Shown here: in pieces, positions 16,828 through 26,226 of the stretch
How the letters are laid out: each line of letters starts with the position of its first letter
Position numbering within the stretch: the stretch's first letter is position 1
Translations under genes and position numbers: made by a program
Notes under the pieces: generated by a model
The model's input: the letters and a program-made list of their open reading frames with translations, nothing else
Database searches by the model: none
What the model was told of the DNA's origin: nothing
Assembly (NCBI RefSeq): GCF_000495815.1
Contig: NZ_AWGE01000009.1
Coordinates: 1-64,000, forward strand
DNA from: Asticcacaulis sp. AC466
Lineage (GTDB): Bacteria > Pseudomonadota > Alphaproteobacteria > Caulobacterales > Caulobacteraceae
Direction of reading: 5' to 3'
Length of the DNA: 64,000 bases

Positions 16828-18879
16828 ATGTGTTCAATAATCGGTTTCATCCGATTGGCGCGTTTTTTAGTGGTCTTAATGGCGGTCGCAGGCTGCCCCG
16901 CCTTTGCCTACGAGACGCGACAAACCCTGGAAATAGACGCTGACTGGACCTTTCAGCTTGGCAGTCGGTCGGCCGAAGTGTCGGCCATTGATCCAACGGG
17001 CTGGCGAAACGTCAATCTTCCCCACACCTATAACGCGGTCGATGGCGATGACGGCGGCAACTATCACCGCGGACCTGCATTTTATCGTAAAACCGTTTTC
17101 CAGCCTGCTCGTTCGGCGTTCACCCGTACCTTTATCGAATTCGACGGCGCGGCTGTAGTCACCGATCTTTGGGTCAATGGCACCTATGTTGGACAGCACA
17201 AGGGTGGATATGCGCGCTTTCGCTTCGATTTGACCCCCTATCTTAGACCCGGTGAGAACCAGTTGCTTGTGCGTACCGATAACAGCGCCTCGCTTCAGGT
17301 CGCGCCTCTTGGCGGCGACTTTACTGTGTACGGCGGAATCTATCGATCCGTCCGGCTTATCCGAACGCACGATGTCCATTTTGACATGCTGGACTACGGT
17401 TCTTCCGGTATCGAGATCCGCCAATCCGAAGTGACAGCAAAGCAAGCGAAACTGGCCTATCGGGTGAGAGTTGCCAACGATGGTCAGGTGGACCGTGCGG
17501 TCCGGGTGCGCGTGAATCTGAGGAATGGTAACGCGACGGTTCTCAGCCTGGAGACATCGCTGAGCGTGCAGGCCGGCGCCGTGGCGGTGGCCGATCTCGC
17601 GGGTGAACTTGCATCGCCGCATCTATGGAATGGTGTGGCTGATCCGCATCTTTACCAAAGCGAAATATCTGTGGAGAATTACGCACATGAGCGTCTGGAT
17701 AGCGCCACCGTCGCCACCGGCCTCCGTTCAATTTTGATCCGCCCGGATCAGGGCGTTCTCCTGAATGGCCGGCCCTATAGCGTCCATGGCGTCAATATCC
17801 ACCAGACCATGCTGCCGGAGCGGGGAACAGCTGTCACGGACGGCAATATAGACAGTGACTTTCGCCTGCTGAAGGATCTCGGTGTCACTGGATTGCGATT
17901 TGCGCACTATCAGCATCCGCAGCGGGGTTATGATCTGGCCGATGAAAGCGGCATCCTGGTATGGACGGAAGTCCCGTTTGTCGCCAAGGCGTCGCCGGAT
18001 GAAGGTTTTGAGGCGAATCTACAGGATCAGTTGCGCGAACTCATACGGCAGAACAGAAACCACCCCAGCGTTTTTGTGTGGGGCCTCGGCAATGAAATCT
18101 ATAGTGTCGATGCCGACAGCGCGCGCTTGCTCGATGGTCTTCAGGCGCTTGCGCATAAGGAAGATCCGGACCGGCCGACGACCTATGCCAATTGTTGCGC
18201 GCCCATCGACGGACCGCAGGCAAGCCACACGGATACGATTGGCTCCAATGTCTATTATGGCTGGTATGACGGGCAGTTTGATGATCTCGGCCCCTGGCTA
18301 GACGCCAACCATGTCAAGCGTCCCGCAACGCCCGAGGCCGTCAGTGAATATGGCGCCGGCGGCAGTCCCTACCACCAGGCAGACCCGCCGTCGCGGCCCC
18401 GACCGGGATCGCACTGGCATCCGGAGCAGTATCAGGCCCTTTACCACGAACGGGCGTGGTCTCAGATCGCACAAAGGCCGTGGTTATGGGCCAGCTTCAT
18501 TTGGTGCGGCTTCGATTTCCCTTCGGATGGGCGTAACGAAGGCGACCGGTCGGGCATTAACGACAAGGGGCTGATTACCTATGACCGACGCATCCGAAAG
18601 GATGCCTACTTCTGGTATAAGGCGAACTGGACGTCCAGCCCGATGGTGTATATTACCTCTCGCCGTGCCGTGACGCGCCATACGGCGGATGTAGCGGTGA
18701 AGGTCTATGGCAATGTGAGCCAGGCTCGCTTGCGGCTGAACGGTCGGGATCTAGGCGCTCAGCCGTTTGAAAACCATATGGCGACCTGGAATGTCCGCCT
18801 GAGCCCTGGTAAAAACACTCTGACCGTCGAGGGCGGCTCGGCTGTGGATATTGTTACCTGGGTATTGACGGCCGAATAG
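16828..18879 (+). CDS. GH2 beta-glycosidase, exported (second GH2)
   Basis: A 683-residue family 2 enzyme. The ATG of MCSIIGFIRL is chosen because CCAGGCAC precedes it and a clean signal peptide (LARFLVVLMAVAGCPAFA) begins there; the frame is open further upstream but without a convincing site. Jelly-roll, Ig-like and barrel domains follow. WGLGNEIYS carries the acid/base Glu and AVSEYGAGG the probable nucleophile Glu; the sugar-binding domain shows DGAAVVTDLWVNG. It is shorter than the first GH2 and shares little beyond family motifs, so the two probably have different substrates. Beta-galactosidase is a reasonable guess. Convergent with the GH29 gene 26 bp away. Confidence 0.88.
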   Translation: MCSIIGFIRLARFLVVLMAVAGCPAFAYETRQTLEIDADWTFQLGSRSAEVSAIDPTGWRNVNLPHTYNAVDGDDGGNYHRGPAFYRKTVFQPARSAFTRTFIEFDGAAVVTDLWVNGTYVGQHKGGYARFRFDLTPYLRPGENQLLVRTDNSASLQVAPLGGDFTVYGGIYRSVRLIRTHDVHFDMLDYGSSGIEIRQSEVTAKQAKLAYRVRVANDGQVDRAVRVRVNLRNGNATVLSLETSLSVQAGAVAVADLAGELASPHLWNGVADPHLYQSEISVENYAHERLDSATVATGLRSILIRPDQGVLLNGRPYSVHGVNIHQTMLPERGTAVTDGNIDSDFRLLKDLGVTGLRFAHYQHPQRGYDLADESGILVWTEVPFVAKASPDEGFEANLQDQLRELIRQNRNHPSVFVWGLGNEIYSVDADSARLLDGLQALAHKEDPDRPTTYANCCAPIDGPQASHTDTIGSNVYYGWYDGQFDDLGPWLDANHVKRPATPEAVSEYGAGGSPYHQADPPSRPRPGSHWHPEQYQALYHERAWSQIAQRPWLWASFIWCGFDFPSDGRNEGDRSGINDKGLITYDRRIRKDAYFWYKANWTSSPMVYITSRRAVTRHTADVAVKVYGNVSQARLRLNGRDLGAQPFENHMATWNVRLSPGKNTLTVEGGSAVDIVTWVLTAE

Positions 18880-18905
18880 GGGGGGGCAACCAGGAGTGTA
18901 GATGA

Positions 18906-20231
18906 TCAGGCAAGCTTCAATTCGATAACCGTGACGGCCGGGCCCCGCGACATGGTGGGCACGGACAGGGCAAGGCGATCGGAAGTCATGGACCATTTTA
19001 CCGTTTCGCCCGACAGATTGAGGACATCTACGATCGTGCCGGCCAGCGGCGGCAACACCAGTTGATCCTGCGGCCAGCCGACAATATGAATGAACACGCT
19101 TTTGCCGGCCATGGTAGCGCCATAGACACCATCCACAGGTTGGAAAGGTCCCGGTCGCGTACCGTAAACAGAACGGCCGTGCCGCTTCAACCACAGTCCC
19201 ACACCGTTCAAGGTCTCAGCCTGTTTGGGCGGGATGAGGCCATCCCGGTCCGGTCCGAGGTTCGCGATCACATTGCCATTACGAACAACGGCATCGACGA
19301 GCAGTCGCACGAGCTGATCCGTGGTCATGACGCTGTCTTCGGGCGTATAGCCCCACGCCCCGTTATTTATGGAAAAGGCTTTCTCCCAAGGGCGGGCACG
19401 GATAGGGCCGGTGATTGGGCCGGGCCCTTCGGAGGTGTCGAAATCGCCCTGCCAGCCGGAACGTGGATTGATCACGATGTCCGGTTGGTATTTCCGGACC
19501 ATGCGATTCAGCTTGTCCGGCTCCCAGAACCAGGCAGCGTCGGCATCGGTGCCGGTATGTGCCAGCCAGCCGCCGTCCCACCACAGGATGTCGATATGGC
19601 CGTAGTTGCGCATCAATTCTTCGACCTGGGCATAGGTCTGGTGTTTGAGCTGGGCGGCGTTTTCGGGCATGTCCTTCGGATGGAAATAGGCCGGGAAGCG
19701 CCAGTCGAGCGGTGAGTAATAGAGGCCGACACGCAGGTCATGCCGACGAACCGCCTTGACATAAGGCGCGATCAGGTCGCGGTGGGCGGCTGAGTGCATG
19801 GCGTCATAATGACCGTAACTGGCGGGGCTGTCCCACAACGCAAAACCGTCATGGTGGCGCGCCGTCATGACCATGTAACGGGCGCCGCCAGATTTCGCCA
19901 GTCGCGCCCAGCTATCTGGATCGTAGTGACGCGGATTAAATTCCTGCGCCAGTTTGGCGTAATCCTCGGGCGCAACCTTCTCATTGAACATGTACCATTC
20001 GCCGCGACCCGGAATGGCATAGAGTCCCCAATGGACGAAGACACCAAACTTGGCGTCGCGCCACCAGGCCATCTTGCGGCCAGGAAGCAACAGATCCGGC
20101 GCCAGGGTCGGATCGGCATTGGCCGTCTTCTGAGCGGACCGTTGCTCGTCGGTTAGGTTCTGGGCCTTTAGGGGGAAGGCGGCGAAAGGCATGGCCAGCG
20201 CCCCGGTGATCAGGCTGCGGCGGTCAAACAT
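18906..20231 (-). CDS. GH29 alpha-L-fucosidase, exported (first copy)
   Basis: A 441-residue family 29 enzyme that would release alpha-L-fucose. MFDRRSLITGALAMPFAAFPLKA is a twin-arginine-like export signal. The catalytic domain has KFGVFVHWGLYAIPGRGEW, MTARHHDGFALWDS and HIDILWWDGGW, in which the Asp of the DGG motif corresponds to the family nucleophile. A short C-terminal beta domain (from about residue 360) follows. It stands 29 bp downstream of a second GH29 gene on the same strand, so the pair probably forms one transcript. The acid/base residue varies in this family and is not assigned. Confidence 0.88.
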   Translation of the reverse strand: MFDRRSLITGALAMPFAAFPLKAQNLTDEQRSAQKTANADPTLAPDLLLPGRKMAWWRDAKFGVFVHWGLYAIPGRGEWYMFNEKVAPEDYAKLAQEFNPRHYDPDSWARLAKSGGARYMVMTARHHDGFALWDSPASYGHYDAMHSAAHRDLIAPYVKAVRRHDLRVGLYYSPLDWRFPAYFHPKDMPENAAQLKHQTYAQVEELMRNYGHIDILWWDGGWLAHTGTDADAAWFWEPDKLNRMVRKYQPDIVINPRSGWQGDFDTSEGPGPITGPIRARPWEKAFSINNGAWGYTPEDSVMTTDQLVRLLVDAVVRNGNVIANLGPDRDGLIPPKQAETLNGVGLWLKRHGRSVYGTRPGPFQPVDGVYGATMAGKSVFIHIVGWPQDQLVLPPLAGTIVDVLNLSGETVKWSMTSDRLALSVPTMSRGPAVTVIELKLA

Positions 20232-20260
20232 GGGCGTCTCGAGGTTCGGGGGGCAGATGG

Positions 20261-21847
20261 TTAAATGCTCAGTTTCAGAACGCTGCCATGACGTGTCGGC
20301 AGAGTCGCCGGCATGTCAACGACGAGAGCGTCGTCTGTTTGTCGGAAGCGCAAAGCTTTTGTTTGTCCGAGGAGTTCAACCTTGCGCACCGGTCGGCTCA
20401 GATGGCCTGCCTGGTGTCCGAGTGCTGCGATACGGCATGTCGCCCCCGGGTCGCCAAGCGTGATGGCATAAAGCGCATCGCCCTTCGTCGTGAAACGGAT
20501 ATCCTGGCCGGTATAAACGGTGTTCTCCATGAAAGCGCCATCGGCAGTTTCTGTCGGACCCTCGCCATAGATTATCCACGGGCGCGAGCCGTGGATCGCC
20601 TCGCTGTTGACCGACATCCAGGCTGCGAGCTCATCGAGCAGGCTTTGCGATTCGGGTGGCAGGCTGCCATCGGGGTAGAGCACGATATTGAGAAGCAGGT
20701 TGCCGTTCTTGCTGACAATGTCGGTCAGCATATGAATAATGTCAGGCGCCGTCTTGTAGGTATAGTTGTCGCTGTAGAACCAATCTCCATTGGATGAACA
20801 GGTTTGCCAGGGCAGCGGGTTAATGTCCTTGAGCACGCCGCGTTCCACATCCTGGACGCACATCTTACTGCTGTATTCGCCGGACCCGATCGCCTTGCAG
20901 TTATAGACCGCCTGCGTTCCGCGGCTTTTGTCCGCAGCGCCATTATAGAAATGCGACAACAGCGAACGCCCGACAATGCCGAAGGGCAGTCCACCGTCCG
21001 AATAGAGCAGGTCCGGCTGATAATTATCGATAAGGTCTCGGATGCGATCGAACCACATCTGATGAAAGGCGGGATCGCGCGTATACCAGGTAGATGTGCC
21101 GCGATAAGGTTCATTATTATTGCTGTGATAAAGATCAGCGAAACGCGCATCGGCGCCATCATAGCTCACGCCGAGCTTTGGCCAGAACTGATCGTACATA
21201 TGGCTTGGGTAAAACCAGTTATGGCTGGCGCCGAGATGTTCGGACACGCCGAAGTGCAGGCCGCGTTTTTTTGCCGCCGTCTTCCAGGCACCGACGATAT
21301 CGCGTTTCGGGCCCATCGCGGCCGCATTCCAGCGGTGAGTCTTCGAATTCCACAGGTCGAAATTGTCGTGGTGGACGCCCATGCTGACGAAATATTTGGC
21401 GCCGGCCGCCACGTATTTGTCCATCAAGGCCTCGGGCTCGAATTTTTCCGCCTTCCACAGCGGAATGATGTCCTTGTAACCGACCTCGGACGGGTGCCCA
21501 TAATTCTTCAGGTGATGGTCGTAGTGAGGATGCCCGGGAATGTACATTTGCCGGGCGTACCAGTCGCCCGCGCGCGGCACGGCCTGCGGACCCCAATGCG
21601 CCCAGATGCCGAACTTTGCGTCGCGGAACCAGTCCGGGGCCTGGTACGTTTCCAGCGAGGGCATTTCCGGTGTAAACGGTCCTTTAGCGATTGGCAATTT
21701 GTAGTCGACCCGCTTTTCGGATGGCTTGCAATCGCTGCCTTCGTCGGCTTGTGCGGAGGCCTGACCGAAGGCCAGCGGCGCAGTTGCAAAACCGACAGTC
21801 GCCAGGAGGGGCGCGCTTAGAAAGCTGCGCTTGCTTATTCTCTTCAT
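20261..21847 (-). CDS. GH29 alpha-L-fucosidase-like enzyme, exported (second copy)
   Basis: A 528-residue family 29 member, about 85 residues longer than its neighbour. The ATG of MKRISKRSFL starts a signal peptide ending near AFGQASA. The domain shows KFGIWAHWGPQAVPRAGDW, SMGVHHDNFDLWNS and DLLYSDGGLPFG, with the nucleophile Asp before GG. Compared with the first copy it has extra loops (around YIPGHPHYDHHLKNYG and the NGAADKSRG to CVQDVERG segment). The two GH29 proteins differ enough to suggest different linkages or aglycones rather than a recent duplication. Likely first gene of a two-gene transcript; its promoter lies in the large gap shared with the TonB receptor. Confidence 0.85.
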   Translation of the reverse strand: MKRISKRSFLSAPLLATVGFATAPLAFGQASAQADEGSDCKPSEKRVDYKLPIAKGPFTPEMPSLETYQAPDWFRDAKFGIWAHWGPQAVPRAGDWYARQMYIPGHPHYDHHLKNYGHPSEVGYKDIIPLWKAEKFEPEALMDKYVAAGAKYFVSMGVHHDNFDLWNSKTHRWNAAAMGPKRDIVGAWKTAAKKRGLHFGVSEHLGASHNWFYPSHMYDQFWPKLGVSYDGADARFADLYHSNNNEPYRGTSTWYTRDPAFHQMWFDRIRDLIDNYQPDLLYSDGGLPFGIVGRSLLSHFYNGAADKSRGTQAVYNCKAIGSGEYSSKMCVQDVERGVLKDINPLPWQTCSSNGDWFYSDNYTYKTAPDIIHMLTDIVSKNGNLLLNIVLYPDGSLPPESQSLLDELAAWMSVNSEAIHGSRPWIIYGEGPTETADGAFMENTVYTGQDIRFTTKGDALYAITLGDPGATCRIAALGHQAGHLSRPVRKVELLGQTKALRFRQTDDALVVDMPATLPTRHGSVLKLSI

Positions 21848-22281
21848 ATTCCAACCCACATGATGAACAGCCAATCATTGTGACCACTGGCCTTACGAGA
21901 AACTTATTTGAGGCGTAAGGCATAGTCCATTAATAAAATAAAATTTCATAAGAAAATTTCATTTAACGTTTCAGCACGGGATGTCACAGGCTCAGAATGA
22001 GTAGGCCATGTGCGGTTCCTGAGCGACCGATACGGTTTAAACACCGCCGAGCGAACAGAGGAGGCATGTGGCGTGTGCGGTGGGGGTCTGAGCATCGCAT
22101 TTGGCCGGAAATCCTGGCATCAGGGACCACCACTGGGTCATGTTTTACAGTAAGGCTCATTTTATATGTAATTTGTAAATTTTGGCGGAAGGTCGATCTT
22201 GCCGTAAATGTCCAATTTTTCTGGTCGCAGAAAGCGTGGCGTCCATAAAAAACCTTCAATAATTTATTTGCAAAATAGAAA

Positions 22282-22292
22282 ATTATATTTGA
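22282..22292 (+). promoter_or_regulatory. TTATATTTGA element ahead of the TonB receptor
   Basis: It reads ATTATATTTGA, same orientation as the receptor gene and about 340 nt before its start. Exact core match to the elements ahead of the GH42 and second GH2 genes. Confidence 0.35.
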
Positions 22293-22312
22293 TGAAGGCG
22301 GTGCCTGGATGT

Positions 22313-22325
22313 ATTGTCGTACAAT
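22313..22325. promoter_or_regulatory. ATTGTCGTACAAT palindrome, possible GntR-type operator
   Basis: A 13-bp palindrome with a 3-nt centre (ATTGT-CGT-ACAAT). The TTGT-N3-ACAA spacing resembles operators of FadR-type GntR regulators, but no GntR gene is in this window. It sits just upstream of the two-hairpin element. Confidence 0.35.
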
Positions 22326-22457
22326 AAGCTTTAAGGCCTGAGGTCCTGACAGGCCGCTGCGGCATGTTTCGAGCAAGCTTGTGCGTAGGGCGCAATCGTC
22401 CCAACGGATTGCGCTTCTTCCAACTCCCCTTGCTCCGCAGCGCAAGGGGGTCTTTTT
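22326..22457 (+). ncRNA. Candidate leader/attenuator or small RNA before the TonB receptor
   Basis: Two strong hairpins follow each other: GCGCAATC (22390-22397) with GATTGCGC (22407-22414), then CCCCTTGC (22426-22433) with GCAAGGGG (22442-22449), the latter followed by TCTTTTT. This is about 175 nt before the receptor start codon. Either a small RNA ends here, or transcription from an upstream promoter is attenuated before the receptor gene. The 5' boundary is arbitrary (after the palindrome). Confidence 0.35.
22426..22457 (+). terminator. Intrinsic terminator upstream of the TonB receptor gene
   Basis: An 8-bp GC-rich stem (CCCCTTGC / GCAAGGGG) with an 8-nt loop is followed by a T run. Its location in front of, not behind, a gene on the same strand is noteworthy. 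Confidence 0.7.
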
Positions 22458-22632
22458 CGCTCAGCGACGTACGGGCCGTTTGTGTCTTCAGCGCAACAAA
22501 AGGCGCAATTCTTAGGTAAAATGAATTTTTACCATTGAATCATATCGTCCGACTATTATCCTACAAATGGTACATTGGCTGCCGTCAATAATAATGAAGC
22601 GATGTCCATCGGAATCGCACAGAGGGAACACC

Positions 22633-25600
22633 ATGAAGAGAATCACACGAAAGCTTGTGCTCGGCGCAAGTGTATCGGCTATCGTTTTGATTGCCACGAC
22701 TGTCACCGCCGCAGCGCAGGATACCGCCGCACGCGCGGATGGCGCCGCACCCCGCGCGGACGATACGCTCGTTATTGTTACGGCGCGTCGGAAGGCTCTG
22801 AAGAGCGCCATTGAAATCAAAAGAAGCTCCGACACAATTGTCGACTCGATCGTCGCCGACGAAGCTGGCAAGTTGCCCGATAATTCCATCACTGAAGTTC
22901 TTCAACGCGTATCTGGCGTGTCGATATCCCGTTTCACTTCGACCAACGGAGGCAGCTCCGCGTTCCAGATCGAGGGGACGGGTGTCACCGTGCGCGGTCT
23001 TCCCTTCAATTCCAGCATGCTTAACGGCCAGCAGTTATTCAGCGCCAATGGCGCGAGCGCTATCAGCTGGAATGAAGTCACGCCCGAATTGATGGCCGGT
23101 GTCGATGTCTATAAGGCGTCCCGCGCTGACCTCATTGAAGGCGGGGCGTCCTTGATCAATCTTCGCACCCATCTGCCCTTCGATTTCAAGGAAACCCAGC
23201 GCAACATCACCGTTGGCGGGAGCTACGGCAGCCAGGTTGGCAAGGGTTCGCCCCGCGTTTCCGCCATGTTCTCAAAGCGTTTCGACACCAGCTTCGGTGA
23301 AGTTGGCGTGTTGTGGGATCTCGCCTACAGCGGTCTGCACCAGCAGAGCAGCGACCTACAGGTCGGTGCCATGTTCGGCGAATATGCGCCGACCTCCACG
23401 CGTGACGATCATTTGGCTTTTGTTCCCAGCTCCTTCACCTGGAGCAACAATATAGATAAGCGCGACCGGTACGGCGCCTACCAGGCCATCCAGTGGAAGC
23501 CGACGGATAACCTGACGCTGACCAACACGGTGTTCTACTCGCAATACGTCGACAATGGTTGGTCGAACAGCGGTTCCGTGGGGTCCAGTCCCTCCGCGGC
23601 ATCCGCCGTTATGCCCAGGGTGGGCAGCCCGGTTGAGTACGATGCCAGTGGCGCCTTCGTGAAGGGCGGCCTCACGGTCGGGTCCACCGGCAATTCGGTG
23701 GAGTTCCAGAACACGACTATGAACACCGGCTGGTTGCCCAGCTGGTACCAACTCGATTGCGGCGCCACTTTTGGCGGTCCCGCATCGTCGATCCAGTGGG
23801 ACTGGTCGGCTAATTCCGGTGTTGATCCGTCGAATCCCCCTGCAGGATGGGACGGTAGGCGCTTGGCGCAGTGTGGCCCCGCGGGCACGTTTAACCCGAG
23901 CGGCGGGGCGTCGGCGTCGCGCAGCAAAAGTTCGACACTGGATATTTCGCAGAGTTTCGTCTGGACGCCCAGTGAACGGACGACGGTGCGTGGCGGCGTG
24001 CAATATGTCAGTTCCCGCGCCACCGGGGAAAACATGTTTGTTGGCCTCGCTCAGACGAGCCCGCTGGTGACGTCGATTGATGCCGACCTGACGGGGGCGC
24101 TGCCGATGTTGTCCGGTCTTTCCACCGCTGGCCTACTCGATAAGAGTAAGGCGTATTTAGGCAATTTCGGCTATCATAAACCCAATAACAAGGGGAAGAT
24201 GCTCGCTGCCCACTTCGATGTTGAATACCGGCCGAGCGATGATGGATTCCTGCGCTCCGTTACTTTTGGTGCTCGTATCGCCACCCGCACCGAAAACGAC
24301 GACAACGTGGGGACCTATTGGGCGCCCTTGAGCCAGTCATGGCTGTCGAATCCGTGGGGGGCGCATCCCGGAGACCCGACCTATGGCGCGGGGAATATTC
24401 AATATCTGACGAATACAAACGTCCCGTCGGAGGATTATGAAGTCTCCACCTTCAAGAATTTCTTCGGCGGCAAGGCGGAGGTTCCGGCTCAGCTTCTCGT
24501 CCCCAGCCAATCGCTCGTGCAAAGTTATGACTGGTACCATTTGCTCCAGACGTATAACGGGCAGATCGCTAACGGGACAGCGGATGAATATTGGACGAGG
24601 TATATTGATCAGGGGCTGAACAAGACCGATAGCCGCATCGTCACTAAGGCTGTCTATATCCAGGCCAAGTTTGCGCACGATGCTATCGGATTCATTCCGG
24701 CGTTTTCGGGTAATATCGGCGTTCGCGCGTTCAACGAAACCCTGCATGCGAGCGGTCTGTTGAGCACTCCGAATGCTCAGAACCTTGCTCTAACCGAGAA
24801 GGACAGCACGGATTACTTCAACGCCCAGCAGGCGCTGGCAAATGATCCGAATTCATCGCCGACGTTCCCGACGCTCTATTCGTTTGTTCAAGGTTATAAT
24901 ACACAGGTCCGAGACTACAGCTACCATCGTATTCTGCCTTCGTTCAACATCAAGTTCGACGTAACCGACAAGTTCATCATTCGCGCTGCTGCGTCGAAGG
25001 CGTCTGCTCCGCCTAATCTCAATGACATCCGTGCGGGTGGCACGATTGGCGCCAGATCAATTTCTGCCTTAAACCCGCAGGCACCCTCTATTCTCACGGG
25101 TGTTTCCGTCAACGGTGGGGGCGCAGACCTGAAGCCGACCATGATCAACAGTCAGGATGTTACGTTCGAATTCTATCCGTCGTCGTCCAGTTTCTTGTAC
25201 TTCGATCTGTTCGCCAAGCAGATCGAGGATCACCCGGTATTCCATTCATTCATCGCCAACAATCTTCCCATTCCGGCGAAGGCATACGCCAATGGTGACA
25301 CCCCTCCGGTCAACGCAGGGGATCCGGATCCGGGGACATTGACAGAGCTCAATCTTCCGTGGCTCTATCTGCAGAACCAGACGTCGAAGCAGAAGGCCTA
25401 TATCAAGGGCTTTGAGATCGGTGGCCGCACGTTCTTCGATCAGCTCCCAGGATGGCTTCGCGGGTTTGGCCTTGATGGCAACCTGACCTATATCGACAGC
25501 AGAAACCCTGCCCAGCAGGCCAACAGCGTGTTGACTCCCCCTCCGGCCGGCGGCTTCCTGCCGGGCCTCAATCCGGACGGCACAGTGCCGCAGACCTACC

Positions 25601-26031
25601 CCAAGCTCCCCTACGCCGGGTTGTCGAAGTGGGCCTACAATATCCAGTTGTTGTACAGCCGCGACAAGGTCAATTTCCGTCTGGCGTACAACTGGCGCGA
25701 CAAGGCGTTGCTATCGACCAACGTCAATCCGCTGTCCTATGCGACAAGCGGCGGCAACCCCTACATCCTCAACACCAGCCCGACCAACTTTGACAGCGCC
25801 CATTCCTATCCCGTGTACAACATGGTCCCTGCCTACATGGCCGCGGCCGGTTATTTGGACCTGGGCTTTGACTACAGGGTGAACGAGAAGATTTCCGTTT
25901 CCTTCAACGCGAATAACCTTCTTAACACCAAGTCGAGAACGCTACAGGAGCCGGTGCCTGGCGTGTTCGAGCCGTACGACTATAACGTCAGCGATCAGCG
26001 CTACGAGGTTACCGTGCGGGCGCGCTACTAA
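22633..26031 (+). CDS. TonB-dependent receptor (Xanthomonas/Caulobacter type)
   Basis: A 1132-residue outer-membrane receptor, probably importing oligosaccharides released from plant polysaccharide. The ATG of MKRITRKLVL follows GAGGGAACACC and starts a signal peptide cleaved near AAAQD. DDTLVIVTARRKA is a likely TonB box. The plug (about 60-200) contains EVLQRVSGVSISR, VTVRGLPFNSS and IEGGASLINLRTHLPFD, the latter a mark of the TIGR01782 group. The long beta-barrel ends with the aromatic residue expected for outer-membrane insertion (TVRARY). A halogenase-like gene follows after a terminator, and GH29 genes diverge upstream. Substrate is inferred from neighbours only. Confidence 0.92.
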   Translation: MKRITRKLVLGASVSAIVLIATTVTAAAQDTAARADGAAPRADDTLVIVTARRKALKSAIEIKRSSDTIVDSIVADEAGKLPDNSITEVLQRVSGVSISRFTSTNGGSSAFQIEGTGVTVRGLPFNSSMLNGQQLFSANGASAISWNEVTPELMAGVDVYKASRADLIEGGASLINLRTHLPFDFKETQRNITVGGSYGSQVGKGSPRVSAMFSKRFDTSFGEVGVLWDLAYSGLHQQSSDLQVGAMFGEYAPTSTRDDHLAFVPSSFTWSNNIDKRDRYGAYQAIQWKPTDNLTLTNTVFYSQYVDNGWSNSGSVGSSPSAASAVMPRVGSPVEYDASGAFVKGGLTVGSTGNSVEFQNTTMNTGWLPSWYQLDCGATFGGPASSIQWDWSANSGVDPSNPPAGWDGRRLAQCGPAGTFNPSGGASASRSKSSTLDISQSFVWTPSERTTVRGGVQYVSSRATGENMFVGLAQTSPLVTSIDADLTGALPMLSGLSTAGLLDKSKAYLGNFGYHKPNNKGKMLAAHFDVEYRPSDDGFLRSVTFGARIATRTENDDNVGTYWAPLSQSWLSNPWGAHPGDPTYGAGNIQYLTNTNVPSEDYEVSTFKNFFGGKAEVPAQLLVPSQSLVQSYDWYHLLQTYNGQIANGTADEYWTRYIDQGLNKTDSRIVTKAVYIQAKFAHDAIGFIPAFSGNIGVRAFNETLHASGLLSTPNAQNLALTEKDSTDYFNAQQALANDPNSSPTFPTLYSFVQGYNTQVRDYSYHRILPSFNIKFDVTDKFIIRAAASKASAPPNLNDIRAGGTIGARSISALNPQAPSILTGVSVNGGGADLKPTMINSQDVTFEFYPSSSSFLYFDLFAKQIEDHPVFHSFIANNLPIPAKAYANGDTPPVNAGDPDPGTLTELNLPWLYLQNQTSKQKAYIKGFEIGGRTFFDQLPGWLRGFGLDGNLTYIDSRNPAQQANSVLTPPPAGGFLPGLNPDGTVPQTYPKLPYAGLSKWAYNIQLLYSRDKVNFRLAYNWRDKALLSTNVNPLSYATSGGNPYILNTSPTNFDSAHSYPVYNMVPAYMAAAGYLDLGFDYRVNEKISVSFNANNLLNTKSRTLQEPVPGVFEPYDYNVSDQRYEVTVRARY

Positions 26032-26044
26032 CGGTCTGAACGGA

Positions 26045-26080
26045 GAAGGGCGCTTCAACGGAATGCGCCCTTCCTTTTTT
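26045..26080 (+). terminator. Intrinsic terminator after the TonB receptor
   Basis: The stem GAAGGGCGC / GCGCCCTTC (9 bp) encloses an 11-nt loop and is followed by CTTTTTT, 13 bp after the receptor stop codon. Confidence 0.85.
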
Positions 26081-26226
26081 AAATGTAGTCTTGCGGCCGG
26101 ACCATCCCGGTCGCTTATCACAGGCATGGGCACAGGCGTAGGCGGCTTGAACGCCTCCAATCCGCAAAGGCCTGAAGCCCCTTCGCCAGATTATGGTGTC
26201 GGGTGCGTTCATGGCGAGGTATGTTT

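Larger units (their letters stand above)
21848..22632. other. Large divergent region between GH29 and TonB receptor genes
   Basis: About 785 bp with no supported protein gene. It contains an AT-rich block (about 21920-21965), further AT-rich sequence (22150-22190 and 22255-22292, the latter with TTATATTTGA), a palindrome ATTGTCGTACAAT (22313-22325), two hairpins, and a complete intrinsic terminator (22426-22457) located before the receptor start. This arrangement suggests a leader with an attenuator or a separate small RNA. Confidence 0.55.
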
